A stretch of 64,000 nt of DNA from positions 1 through 64,000 of the forward strand of contig JAFUXG010000030.1 of the NCBI GenBank assembly GCA_017470935.1, written 5' to 3'. The notes under the pieces are model-generated. The model was given only the letters and a program-made list of their open reading frames with translations. It was not told the origin of the DNA and made no database searches. Of the stretch, positions 9,541 to 18,079 are shown in pieces. Numbering within the stretch: position 1 is the stretch's first letter; the number at the start of each line of letters is the position of its first letter. A program made the translations under genes and the position numbers. The stretch comes from Lachnospiraceae bacterium. Its GTDB lineage: Bacteria > Bacillota > Clostridia > Lachnospirales > Lachnospiraceae.

Positions 9541-9652
9541 ATTAACAATACTAAAATATCCCGGCACCTGCCATCAAAACACCATAACAGCCACCGGGAT
9601 ATCTCATACATATTGTAGTACAACATTCTTTATAAAATTTGAAATTAAATTA

Positions 9653-10960
9653 TCAGGCTGCCACAACCCGGTTTCTCCCGGCTACACTCTGTAATCCCTT
9701 GAGCAGACTGTCAAACAGGTTTGCGGCTTTATCATGTGAATCATCATTTAACTCATCAAACATACTCTTTAACTGATCCACCATGCTTCGAAGCCCGGAT
9801 AGTTCTTCCTTGTTCTCGGCTATCGGCTTTGCAAAGACAGACAGGTCACCCATGAACTCGCGATTGGCAAAATCCTTACCATGCCTTTCCGCACTTCTGT
9901 TATACATGTTCATGAACATTTCCTTTATCTTGTTTATCGCATTCTCATTTTGTACGGCACGGTCCATAGGCTTTACCACATAGTTATCGATGATCGCCTT
10001 ATAGTCATCATTAAGCTTTAACATCTCCTGTTCCAGTTCTTCCCCGGTATATTGCTCGGAAATCAATTTCTTGTATCCGTCATATTTGTCCTGTAATTTC
10101 TTCAAGACATCTGAACTGTCTATTGATGAGTAGCTTCCATTCCCCATTGCAATATCAACCGAAATATCGAATTCCCTTGCATCTTGATAAAAATCCAGTG
10201 CATACCCTGTTATTTCGTCATTTGTACCGACCCATCTGGGAACATCCCGATATACCTCTAACCCGACTGCACCCTTCTCGCGAAGCTGTTCGTCCACCTG
10301 CCTTCTTGTTACAGAATTTGATTTTGAACCACCCTCGCCTTCCTCCTTGTGCTGTTCAGCCCGCTGTTCACGCATTTCCTTCATTTTCTCATACATTTTG
10401 AGCGTAATTTCTTCATAATCCGTAATCAATGACAACGTTCCATCATCATCCAATGATACGGCGATTTTATCAAGCGTCTGTCCATTTTCCGTATTTTTTC
10501 CAAATGCGGAAACAAATCCCTCCTCCTGCATGATCCTTTGTGTCATATTAGTAATCGTAGACACCCGATTAAGCTTCTCAGAGGCATACTTCTCATCCTT
10601 TGCCATCCGCTCCAATTCCGAGCTTGATAAAACCACAGATATTTCCTTAGAACTCTGCTTTAGCAATCCTCTGTAATCATCTCCTCTGTCAGCAATTATG
10701 AAGTCATAATCCCCATATTGCTTGCGAAGTGAATCAAGATAATTCTGTGCTTTGGACGAAAGCCTTTTCTCGCCATTGGATTTCAAAAGACTGTTATTAT
10801 AATTATTCATTCCGTCCGATGAAATCTCTACTGTTGCTGATTCTTCATGCCGGATTTCGGCATTAGATGTGTCCGGCGTAATATTGCGGGTAACATTACC
10901 CTTTGAATTACTTCCCACCGCATATGACGGATTGTAGAATGTGTTAATTTTTGTACTCAT
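9653..10960 (-). CDS. DUF6033-like protein of unknown function
   Basis: 435 aa, no signal peptide and no membrane segment, hydrophilic and mostly helical. Residues about 65-190 (YLDSLRKQYGDYDFIIADRG, then a region of the type KEISVVLSSSELERMAKDEK and DGTLSLITDYEE) match the pattern I know from clostridial DUF6033 proteins. A charged coiled-coil (MREQRAEQHKEEGEGG) links it to a C-terminal helical region of unknown type with an Asn/Asp-rich end. AAGGAGG lies 8 bases before the ATG. It appears monocistronic, with its own terminator at 9508-9540. The role is unknown. Confidence 0.6.
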   Translation of the reverse strand: MSTKINTFYNPSYAVGSNSKGNVTRNITPDTSNAEIRHEESATVEISSDGMNNYNNSLLKSNGEKRLSSKAQNYLDSLRKQYGDYDFIIADRGDDYRGLLKQSSKEISVVLSSSELERMAKDEKYASEKLNRVSTITNMTQRIMQEEGFVSAFGKNTENGQTLDKIAVSLDDDGTLSLITDYEEITLKMYEKMKEMREQRAEQHKEEGEGGSKSNSVTRRQVDEQLREKGAVGLEVYRDVPRWVGTNDEITGYALDFYQDAREFDISVDIAMGNGSYSSIDSSDVLKKLQDKYDGYKKLISEQYTGEELEQEMLKLNDDYKAIIDNYVVKPMDRAVQNENAINKIKEMFMNMYNRSAERHGKDFANREFMGDLSVFAKPIAENKEELSGLRSMVDQLKSMFDELNDDSHDKAANLFDSLLKGLQSVAGRNRVVAA

Positions 10961-11084
10961 AGTATTGCCCTCCTTTGCTTCATGTGATGCTTATTGCATC
11001 TGTTTACATGTTAGTGAAATCCATTTCAAGCCATTAGTCTGTCACAAAATAACTTGTGCTTTAACGTAGAAAATGTAAGTTATT

Positions 11085-11531
11085 TCATGGCAGTTCTTTA
11101 TCATCATCACGCAGATTGATAGTATTGCGCGGCAATAACCCTTCACTATACGCGCGCTCATCCGTTCCATAAGATGAAATATCGAAAGCACCATCCGCCG
11201 TGATCGCCCTTATAAAATATCTGCTTGGCTTATACAGTGGAATTCCCACACCATTTAACACATCATCCGTAACATCCACAGGCGGATAACTCATTTCATC
11301 ATCTGTCTGATAGAGCATGATTTTCTGAATATCTTCACGCTCCACTCCCATTCCGTTCCATATAAACTCCGCATCTGCCTGCATCCTGTTCTTATTCACA
11401 TGCAAAATGAGCACTCCGCACACTACGCAGACAGCAATCAGACACAAGCAGACAATGACAGTGCCCTTTTTCCTCTTTCCAGAGATTGCTTTAATCCGTT
11501 CTCTCATCAAATTCTTTCGTCGGTTCATCAT
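11085..11531 (-). CDS. Detached C-terminal part of a BlaR1-like protein
   Basis: 148 aa. The start RRKNLMRERIKAISGKRKK corresponds to the cytoplasmic segment that normally follows the protease domain in M56 BlaR1-like proteins. The TM helix TVIVCLCLIAVCVVCGVLIL and a short extracytoplasmic domain follow. The ATG overlaps the stop of the upstream M56 gene in an ATGA. It therefore looks like one ancestral BlaR1-like protein now made as two chains, either by frameshift or by a natural split with coupled translation. No penicillin-binding motifs are present, so the sensor part is short and of unknown ligand. Confidence 0.6.
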   Translation of the reverse strand: MMNRRKNLMRERIKAISGKRKKGTVIVCLCLIAVCVVCGVLILHVNKNRMQADAEFIWNGMGVEREDIQKIMLYQTDDEMSYPPVDVTDDVLNGVGIPLYKPSRYFIRAITADGAFDISSYGTDERAYSEGLLPRNTINLRDDDKELP

Positions 11532-12304
11532 TTCATTTCCTCAGACTTTCTTTTTGACAGTGCAAGCAATGCCATACCATAAGGAATCCTGTTCTCCTCG
11601 CCAAGCTTCATGATCACATGCTCATCACAGGCAAACTCACTATCCCGGTGCATGAGCTTAACCGCCACCCACACAAACGGATCATACCAATAATAAATGC
11701 CAAGCATTAGCTGCAGCATTTTCCAAAGAAAATCCCCATGCAGAAAATGACAGTATTCATGCCAGACCGCATACCGCAAAAGGCTCTCATCAAGCGTAAG
11801 CTCCGGGCTGACATACACCTTATTCCACAACAGAAACGGTGTCTGTGGCAGATCGATCAGAAAAATACTCATGGAGGTTTCTTTGTCTTTTCTATAATAT
11901 GTTCTACGACAGATACACTTCACGGCAAACACAATATTATAGAGTATAAATGCCGCAAATAAAAAAGCACTGATTCCATATCGAATGGCAAGCAATATGC
12001 TGATACGCCGTACAGTAAGCCTTATTCCACAAACCTCTAGCAGCTCTACAAATAACGCACCGGCAGATGCCGCATAATAATATACTAAAGCTCCCATTTT
12101 ATTGAATACCTGTGGCATATATATCCGATAATCGCCAAGCATTGCTGCCGGACTCCGAAAACGAACTATATTTTCCACAATCAGATAAACCGGAATAACC
12201 AGCCAAAAGGCATACTGCACATTTCTGTTAATCCTTCCAATGGTAAAATAACGTACCACAAACAGCAGAATGATCAATCCATGAAAGTACAGGAAATGGC
12301 TCAT
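11528..12304 (-). CDS. M56 (BlaR1-like) membrane metalloprotease domain
   Basis: 258 aa. Several membrane segments lead to the zinc motif HEYCH beginning at His182, the helix YYWYDPFVWVAVKLMHRDSE and the family's CDEHVIMKLG segment. Its place directly after a blaI gene, with a 4-base stop/start overlap, indicates it senses a signal and inactivates that repressor. It ends in LSKRKSEEMK just where a full-length relative would continue into the segment now encoded by the next frame. Confidence 0.8.
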   Translation of the reverse strand: MSHFLYFHGLIILLFVVRYFTIGRINRNVQYAFWLVIPVYLIVENIVRFRSPAAMLGDYRIYMPQVFNKMGALVYYYAASAGALFVELLEVCGIRLTVRRISILLAIRYGISAFLFAAFILYNIVFAVKCICRRTYYRKDKETSMSIFLIDLPQTPFLLWNKVYVSPELTLDESLLRYAVWHEYCHFLHGDFLWKMLQLMLGIYYWYDPFVWVAVKLMHRDSEFACDEHVIMKLGEENRIPYGMALLALSKRKSEEMK

Positions 12305-12666
12305 TTCTCTGCTCCCTTCAGTATCTCTGTAAGTTCTTCAATCTCCTGCTCGGAAAGTGCATCCTGTTCAATCATATTGCTAAGCATCAGACCTACATTC
12401 CCACGAAACACCTTATCAAGAAAGCTTCTCGTTTCCTTCAAGGTCTCCTCTGACTGCTTTTCCTTAGGGTAAAACATCTTTGCACGCTCGCCCTCAATAT
12501 GATAAATGGCACCCTTCGCCTCCATTCTTTTCAAGAAAGAAACAATGGTTGTTCTTTTCCAATGTGTTTCATCCTCCAGAGCATGTGTGATCTCCATGAG
12601 TGTCATGGGGCCATTTTTCCATAACAGATCCAATATCTTCCATTCTGCATCGCTTAACTTATCCAT
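12301..12666 (-). CDS. blaI: BlaI/MecI-family repressor, second copy
   Basis: 121 aa winged-helix repressor. The start MDKLSDAEWKILDLLWKNG is the family signature. The recognition region follows (THWKRTTIVSFLKRMEAKG), then a dimerisation helix (DALSEQEIEELTEILK). ATG at 12666 lies 5 bases behind AGGA; the longer in-frame extension upstream has no family similarity. The M56 gene overlaps its stop. A promoter covered by a 12-base-arm dyad lies upstream (12814-12858), so autorepression is likely. The target beyond this operon is unknown; no PBP gene adjoins it. Confidence 0.87.
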   Translation of the reverse strand: MDKLSDAEWKILDLLWKNGPMTLMEITHALEDETHWKRTTIVSFLKRMEAKGAIYHIEGERAKMFYPKEKQSEETLKETRSFLDKVFRGNVGLMLSNMIEQDALSEQEIEELTEILKGAEK

Positions 12667-12813
12667 AGCTTTCCTCATATTCTCACAAACACCCGGGGTG
12701 CTCGTGCTTTTTCGCAAAATGACACCTTGTGCAAGCACAATCGCTACAATGCTTATTTTTTCATGCAGCCTGCGGCTCCATGCAGGCATTCACAATGTTC
12801 GCCAATATAGTAT

Positions 12814-12858
12814 ACAAACGTCTACCAATATAATACAGCATTAGTAGACGTTTGTCAA
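12814..12858 (-). promoter_or_regulatory. BlaI-type promoter/operator
   Basis: On the minus strand TTGACA (12853-12858), a 17-base spacer and TATTAT (12830-12835). Perfect 12-base inverted arms ACAAACGTCTAC (12814-12825) and GTAGACGTTTGT (12844-12855) flank the -10, with one arm overlapping the -35. A repressor dimer on each arm would block polymerase. Confidence 0.75.
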
Positions 12859-12927
12859 TCATTATATGCAATAAAGTATTCAACAAAATACGTCAATAAA
12901 AAACACTTTTGTATTCTAACAAAAAAA

Positions 12928-12969
12928 GTCCTATGACTTTTGCAATTATTATTGCAATTATCATAGGAC
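12928..12969 (-). terminator. Terminator after the anti-sigma gene; copy 2 of the GTCCTATGA repeat
   Basis: Arms GTCCTATGA/TCATAGGAC with an inner TTGCAAT-TATT-ATTGCAA stem, followed on the minus strand by seven T. It lies about 70 bases beyond the stop at 13041. The same arms occur at 9282-9323. Confidence 0.75.
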
Positions 12970-13040
12970 TTTATTAATCTTTATGTTGAGATTTTGTTAA
13001 ATACTAATGTTTTAGAATTAAATTATACAACATACACTAT

Positions 13041-14333
13041 CTATTTTAACTTCACCTCAAACGAAAGCTCCGGTATCTCTTTCTCTGTTCCCGGGATAAA
13101 CTTTCCATCGGCATCCCTTGTTTGCGTACACGGAATCAGTATAAGTGTATCAGAATTCATATCAAAATTCTGTTCAATTACAAATTCAAAATCCCACCGA
13201 TATGCTCCGTCTGACACCTTCTCAATATGTCCTCCACTTGAAGCATTTACCACACGGTCCTTATAGCCGTTTTCTTCTGTCCCCCGCATGTAATATCGTT
13301 TTCCATTACTGTCCTTGAAATTAAACTGAGTAATCAGATCCTGATTATCATTACTATATCCATACCCTGTGAGCATTTCATCCAAACCATCGCCGCTCAT
13401 GGTGTATGTTACCTTCACAGTAATCTTCGATGGGGATACCAACAGTTTATCCATCCTGACACTGCCATACTTTTCGAGCTCTATAACTGTCCCAGACAGA
13501 TCCTTTGTATCCACACTGCCATTCCAATTCTTATCGGAAAATGTGAATAATCTTGTCTCCCCTGAATTCTCATCCACATAGAGATTAAGCATTACCGCAA
13601 GCTCATCACCCTGATTTACAAAGTTTATGTCGGAAGATGCATTCATAGTAAGGTCTATAGATCCGACATAATGCCCCGGTTCATCTGTTTCCTCAAAAAA
13701 CTCATTAAGACAGTCTACCCCGTTAACAAATGTATGATCCTTACTGTCGATTGGCTTAATATTACATCCGTCTGCTAAATGTGCTGAATAATACAGGCTG
13801 CTTCCGTCCATATATACCTCATCCATAAGAAGAAATGGTTCAGCCACCCATTCATCACATATTTTCTTCTCTGCATCTTCCTCACTCATAAGAGCATGTT
13901 CAATGTAATTATTCCTAACGATATCAAGATTCTTTTTCTCAAGTTCTGAAAGACTACCCCTTATGTCGTTGTATGACATTTTATCCTGCTCATCATCCGT
14001 GCTGCCATCTTCTGAATTGGCATCTGCGGACGTTTCTCCTGCTGTTCCCTGCACCATATCAGCCTGCTCACTACCTGCATAAGTTACCACATTTTCTTCC
14101 GGTAATGTATGTCCCCAATTAGATATATACTCTTTAAGCTTTGAAATGTTAGCAGCACCTACAGTTGTCCCCGCAAGCAGTATGCAGATGACTGTGACTG
14201 CCGCCGCTCTCGGTACGCGAACCGTATTCTTCTTTCTCTCTATTGTAAGCTGATCCGCTACTGACTGCTTTACCTTCTTCTGAAATCTCTCCGGTGTTTC
14301 CGGAAACATTTCCCATAATCTGTTATCTATCAT
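13041..14333 (-). CDS. Membrane-anchored anti-sigma factor (DUF4179-type)
   Basis: 430 aa. A short cytoplasmic N-terminus (about 45 residues, RLWEMFPETPERFQKKVKQS) is followed by one TM helix (AAAVTVICILLAGTTVGA) and a large extracytoplasmic beta-rich region. This is the topology of anti-sigma factors paired with ECF sigma factors, often labelled DUF4179 in Firmicutes. It directly follows the ECF sigma gene, so it should sequester that sigma factor at the membrane until an outside signal releases it. The linker at about residues 90-120 is acidic and Ser/Thr-rich. Family assignment rests on topology and neighbourhood; the DUF name is tentative. Confidence 0.7.
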   Translation of the reverse strand: MIDNRLWEMFPETPERFQKKVKQSVADQLTIERKKNTVRVPRAAAVTVICILLAGTTVGAANISKLKEYISNWGHTLPEENVVTYAGSEQADMVQGTAGETSADANSEDGSTDDEQDKMSYNDIRGSLSELEKKNLDIVRNNYIEHALMSEEDAEKKICDEWVAEPFLLMDEVYMDGSSLYYSAHLADGCNIKPIDSKDHTFVNGVDCLNEFFEETDEPGHYVGSIDLTMNASSDINFVNQGDELAVMLNLYVDENSGETRLFTFSDKNWNGSVDTKDLSGTVIELEKYGSVRMDKLLVSPSKITVKVTYTMSGDGLDEMLTGYGYSNDNQDLITQFNFKDSNGKRYYMRGTEENGYKDRVVNASSGGHIEKVSDGAYRWDFEFVIEQNFDMNSDTLILIPCTQTRDADGKFIPGTEKEIPELSFEVKLK

Positions 14334-14554
14334 AATTCTACTTGCCTCCTGTTATAGTTCCGCATCTGCATTAAGTCTTCTTTTTAACATGGTAAATCTT
14401 TTCACTTTGTTCTAATATTAGTCATGACAGACCGGTTCTTGCCGAATACATTAAACATTAGAACTACCACTTTTATATAAGTGAGAAATAAAATCCTTGA
14501 TTTAAATAGTTGAACTTATTCGCAGATGCCATTATTAAATCTAAGTGTACTACT

Positions 14555-15100
14555 TCACACCACATGTACCCTTCCTTGCATATTAATTTTCTCCTGCTCC
14601 AAACCATCGCTTGTAATGATTTCTTCATCATTAAGCATATATTTAAGATGATTTCTTGCTCTGGAAAGTCTGCTTTTCACAGTACCTTGTGTTACTCCTG
14701 TGATCTTTGCGACCTCCCTAACGGAATAACCTTCAAGATAATAAAGCACAATTACCGTTCTCTGTTCCTTTGACAGCTTACCAAGTGCCTCATAAAGCTC
14801 CGAGTAATCCGGTCTTTCTGAGCGGTCCGAAAACTCGATGATATTATCCATGTCGTCACCTGCCGACACCGTACGTTTTCTTAACTTGAGTGTCCGGTAA
14901 CATTCCCTTATCAGTATTTTTGTAAGCCATGTCTTTGCATACTTTTCCTGTCTCAAGGTATATAATTTGCTAAATGCCGTAGCGATCGCTTCTCCCACTG
15001 CATCCTCGCAATCCGCCTCATTTCCGAGTATTGCAAAGCTTACACGATATAAGCTGTCGGTAGCATTTATTACAACTTCGGCAAATTCTTCTTTATCCAC
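14555..15100 (-). CDS. ECF-type RNA polymerase sigma factor
   Basis: 181 aa. Region 2 (about residues 8-70: SLYRVSFAILGNEADCEDAV, TAFSKLYTLR, YAKTWLTKILIRECY) and region 4 (about 100-155: LSKEQRTVIVLYYLEGYSVR, VTQGTVKSRLSRARNHLK) are clear. It starts with GTG 6 bases behind GGAGG. The next gene encodes its probable membrane anti-sigma factor. The about 25-residue tail after region 4 is longer than usual and has no recognisable motif. Target promoters cannot be deduced from the window. Confidence 0.88.
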   Translation of the reverse strand: MDKEEFAEVVINATDSLYRVSFAILGNEADCEDAVGEAIATAFSKLYTLRQEKYAKTWLTKILIRECYRTLKLRKRTVSAGDDMDNIIEFSDRSERPDYSELYEALGKLSKEQRTVIVLYYLEGYSVREVAKITGVTQGTVKSRLSRARNHLKYMLNDEEIITSDGLEQEKINMQGRVHVV

Positions 15101-15214
15101 TGTCTTCCTCCTTCCTGGCAGTTCTTGGCGAAGTTCAAGCCTTAGAACTATCTAAAATCTAATTCGGAGTATTGCAATATCCTGTTAAAATCGATTTCTA
15201 CCCATTAGAGCACG

Positions 15215-15240
15215 AAAGGGTGGAAATGGTTCCACCCTTT
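15215..15240 (-). terminator. Terminator after the 391-aa membrane protein gene
   Basis: Perfect 11-base stem AAAGGGTGGAA/TTCCACCCTTT with loop ATGG, immediately beyond the stop at 15251. The T tract on the exit side is weak. Confidence 0.65.
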
Positions 15241-15250
15241 GAAAATTTTA

Positions 15251-16426
15251 TCACTTCCCAATCGTCACCTTACCGTCCGGACGTTCGCCGGCACTGTCAA
15301 CCGGCACCGCATCATTTACTATGATAATATGTGAAAGTCCCACCTTCACATCATGATTCCTGTAATTATATGTACCGGAATATGATATCGTATAGCTCGT
15401 TCCCTTATCAGTCACCACCCCATAAAGATCGCCATTATAATAATCCTCAACCGCACCGTAATCCATATCGGTGGTAAAACCACCCGAGTCAGCCACCAGA
15501 CTTTCTATTGACACTATATCTCCGTCTATAAAATTCCATGCCTCTTTAATCTGTGCGTCCAGATCATATCTGCCGCTTACCTCCCCGCTGAATAATGGTA
15601 TAATCAGTTCTCCGTCCTTATCCAACACAGCATCTTCAATTATCCGCCCCACTCTGTAGGACTCTCCTCTCACATAATCGTTCGACACAAATACATATTC
15701 CATCTCCTGTCTTTTCTGTACCGACTCCTTCAAATCCACATACAGCTTGAACAGCTCATCCTCCGAACCTGCATCCCAATGCTCTAATATATTCTCAGGC
15801 TCGCATACACGAATAACATCCAGATAGAACAGCCCTGCATGTGAAGCATCATCCGCATAATATGAGAAGCCCTTATATACCAGCATATATTCCTCTCCGC
15901 TGTCTGTTTTAATGGAATGGATAGTATCAGAAAAGGTATAATATTCTGTCTCATTGTCTCCATCCCCATATTTAAACAGAGTTGATTTGGGCGCATCGCC
16001 TTTATCTGCCGACAGAATCCCGCCGTCAATATGAGAAAGCATTTCCGAAATCTGTTCTGAAATATCCGGTGTCGTGCTCTTTGCATAATCACTGAACAAA
16101 TCGGTCATTCCGGTACTGTCCCCTGCCATCAGACATTCATAAAGCTTGTCCTCACATGCCTGTATATCCATCTCCTTAGAGGATAAGCCGCCATGCATAA
16201 AATGTAGGCCAAACACACCCACAAGAATTATCGGTACCGCCATCATTATGATCCCGGCAATAAGCCCGCCCTTCTTAGGCGTCTGTCCCTCTTTGCGCCG
16301 TTTTCTCCTTTTTACCAGAGATACAATCAGCACGATCAATCCAACAAGTTCAATAAATCCTAGAATCCCCATAACGATCACAAACACAATAAATGTGCCT
16401 GCAAGTGCCATACCTGCAAATGCCAT
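15251..16426 (-). CDS. Membrane protein with extracytoplasmic DUF5104-like domain
   Basis: 391 aa. The first hydrophobic segment is at about residues 5-38. A Lys/Arg-rich loop (KRRKRRKEGQTPKKGG) and a second hydrophobic segment (about 52-75) follow, then a soluble domain. The part with LYECLMAGDSTGMTDLFSDY and YYTFSDTIHSIKTDSGEEYM resembles DUF5104 domains of Firmicute lipoproteins; I hold this loosely. AAGGGGGA precedes the ATG. It sits between the ECF pair and the corrinoid pair with a terminator after it, so it may be the last gene of the corrinoid unit or separate. The function is unknown. Confidence 0.5.
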   Translation of the reverse strand: MAFAGMALAGTFIVFVIVMGILGFIELVGLIVLIVSLVKRRKRRKEGQTPKKGGLIAGIIMMAVPIILVGVFGLHFMHGGLSSKEMDIQACEDKLYECLMAGDSTGMTDLFSDYAKSTTPDISEQISEMLSHIDGGILSADKGDAPKSTLFKYGDGDNETEYYTFSDTIHSIKTDSGEEYMLVYKGFSYYADDASHAGLFYLDVIRVCEPENILEHWDAGSEDELFKLYVDLKESVQKRQEMEYVFVSNDYVRGESYRVGRIIEDAVLDKDGELIIPLFSGEVSGRYDLDAQIKEAWNFIDGDIVSIESLVADSGGFTTDMDYGAVEDYYNGDLYGVVTDKGTSYTISYSGTYNYRNHDVKVGLSHIIIVNDAVPVDSAGERPDGKVTIGK

Positions 16427-16456
16427 ATCTATATCCCCCTTATCGTTCTTTACGTT

Positions 16457-17011
16457 TCAAAACTCTACCCCCAGCCTTGCACCTACGCCTTTCTCAAAAG
16501 GATGCCTCTTCATCTCAACATCAGACCAGTAATCACTTGCTTCAATCATATAATCAAGCGGATCACGTCCTGTCATAACAAGCTCAGCACAATCAGGAAG
16601 TTTTTTAAGAAACTTTCTGACCAGTTTTTCATCAATCAGATTCCATCTGCATGGATATGTAATTTCATCCAGAACTATTAAAATTGGGGAGCAGGCATCA
16701 TGCTCTGCATCACTCTGCTCATTACTCCTTATCTGCTCAACACATTCTGCAATCTCCTCAATAATTTCATTGTGCAGTCCTGTAATCTCCGCCTTATCCT
16801 TCTCTGTCATTTCATTATAGAACCCAAACTCCTTTTCCACCTTAAGCACCTTCATCTGAGGAAGGTGTCTTAATATATTGAGTTCAGAACTTTCATTTCC
16901 TTTCATAAACTGTGCAAATATAACACGCCCTCCGGCACCTAACATACGCACACTCATTCCCACCGCAATGCTTGTCTTTCCTTTTCCGTCACCTGAATAT
17001 AAATGTGTCAT
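16457..17011 (-). CDS. cobO: Corrinoid adenosyltransferase (CobA/CobO/BtuR type)
   Basis: 184 aa. It transfers the adenosyl group of ATP to cob(I)alamin to make adenosylcobalamin in the cytoplasm. Evidence: the N-terminal P-loop GDGKGKTSIAVGM (residues about 7-19), the strand ILIVLDEITY (family pattern of a Walker-B-like D-E) and the C-terminal FEKGVGARLGVEF, which matches the family's closing F-x-K-G-x-x-A-R-x-G-x-E-F. The ATG follows GGGGGAG and overlaps the stop of the preceding gene by 4 bases, so the two are translationally coupled. That partner looks corrinoid-related, which supports the call. Confidence 0.88.
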   Translation of the reverse strand: MTHLYSGDGKGKTSIAVGMSVRMLGAGGRVIFAQFMKGNESSELNILRHLPQMKVLKVEKEFGFYNEMTEKDKAEITGLHNEIIEEIAECVEQIRSNEQSDAEHDACSPILIVLDEITYPCRWNLIDEKLVRKFLKKLPDCAELVMTGRDPLDYMIEASDYWSDVEMKRHPFEKGVGARLGVEF

Positions 17012-17679
17012 TTCTCCCCCTGCTTTCCAAAAATATGCGCAATCCCATAAGAATACACCGTGTTACTGACATCAACCTCAACCTTATTCTTTCTTCTAGG
17101 CGGTTTCTGCACCACCTGGCGAAAGCTGCATGTGACATTGTCGCAAAGCTCACAGCTGTGGCATCCGCTCTCCTCGCGCTTTCCCCTGTATTCGGCAGTG
17201 AATATGACACTCTTTAAGGGATGGAGCATACCATTTTCCCATGAAACCGCCCTCTCCGCATATCCACTTTGCCTAATCTCATCAAGATACCCTTCTATAT
17301 CCTTAATATCTTCCTCCCCAAGAAAATGATACTCGCCCATCCATTTTCCTGTTTCCTGAAATACAGTCTCATTCATCTTCTCGTAGGTCTTCGACAGAAA
17401 CTCCATAGCAAAGCACTCCATACTGTATGCAAGGAGTAAATGCTGGGACTCCGCCACCACATCAAGCAGCCTGTCATACTTATCTCCAAGTGTTGCTGTA
17501 CATACCACTCCGTCATCATTATAGGCAATCCACGACTCCACCGTATTAAGCTCGGAAAGAAATCGTCCTGTCGCCAGCAGAAGTTCCCTGTCCTTCTCGT
17601 CAAAATAATACCGCTTTATAAAATGCTCGATTGTTATCTCATTCTGTTCAATTGTATAAATGTATTTTTTGCAATTCAT
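17008..17679 (-). CDS. Methionine-synthase-activation-like corrinoid protein
   Basis: 223 aa. The central stretch (VCTATLGDKYDRLLDVV, then LLLAYSMECFAMEFLSKTYE) follows the pattern ATLG-x-x-x-D near the start and a helix with E in the short proteins related to the activation domain of B12-dependent methionine synthase. The cysteine set CHSCELCDNVTCSFR near residue 175 matches the Cys-rich C-termini of these proteins. Those family members bind or reactivate corrinoids; a metal or Fe-S role for the cysteines is inference. It is cotranscribed with the adenosyltransferase. No methionine synthase gene is in the window. Confidence 0.6.
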   Translation of the reverse strand: MNCKKYIYTIEQNEITIEHFIKRYYFDEKDRELLLATGRFLSELNTVESWIAYNDDGVVCTATLGDKYDRLLDVVAESQHLLLAYSMECFAMEFLSKTYEKMNETVFQETGKWMGEYHFLGEEDIKDIEGYLDEIRQSGYAERAVSWENGMLHPLKSVIFTAEYRGKREESGCHSCELCDNVTCSFRQVVQKPPRRKNKVEVDVSNTVYSYGIAHIFGKQGEK

Positions 17680-17820
17680 TATATACCGCCTGCCATTTAT
17701 AAAAAATTTTTTGTATTCTCAGAATCATAATCAGTAACTCGATAGCCTTTTTGCATCACTCATATTTTAACATTATTTTGATTATTCGCAATATGCAATG
17801 TTCGTTATCACATAATAAAA

Positions 17821-17858
17821 TTTCCGGCATCTGTACTGCCCAGTACAAATGTCGGAAA
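17821..17858 (-). terminator. Terminator ending the effector/surface protein unit
   Basis: Eighteen-base arms, almost fully complementary (TTTCCGGCATCTGTACTG against CAGTACAAATGTCGGAAA), with a 2-base loop, followed on the minus strand by TTTTATTA. It closes the transcript that starts at the promoter near 26.77 kb. Confidence 0.75.
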
Positions 17859-17911
17859 ATATAGTATCTGCGCCTGCTATTCATAAAATTTCAACTCAAT
17901 GTAAAAATAAT

Positions 17912-18079
17912 TTATTGTACTTCATACTTCCACGCAGCACATATCTGCCCCATTAGTCTGTCTATATCCCAGTCCTTTCTACTATTTAACGGCGAATTGG
18001 GATCATTTACTCTTTTATGCATACCATGTATCTGAGCCGGATCATCAGGATTATAGGAAATCTTGATTTCCGTTCCTGC
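17912..18079 (-). pseudogene. In-frame open extension after the stop of the BIG2 protein
   Basis: Immediately after the TAA of the upstream gene the same frame stays open for 55 codons and ends in another TAA. The peptide looks coding (TEIKISYNPDDPAQIHGMHK, then RKDWDIDRLMGQICAAW). No start or ribosome site precedes it. It may be the former C-terminus of the BIG2 protein cut off by a stop, or the 3' remnant of another gene. Stop-codon readthrough cannot be excluded. Confidence 0.4.

Larger units (their letters stand above)
8841..9652. other. 800-base intergenic region with dyads and a gene remnant
   Basis: There is no intact gene. It holds a 14-base palindrome CGTTATATATAACG (9147-9160), an 8-base-arm dyad ACATGAAA/TTTCATGT (9217-9239), the AAAGTCCTATGA hairpin repeat (9282-9323), a coding fragment without a start (9315-9476) and a terminator (9508-9540). 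The mixture suggests decay of a former gene. Confidence 0.5.
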
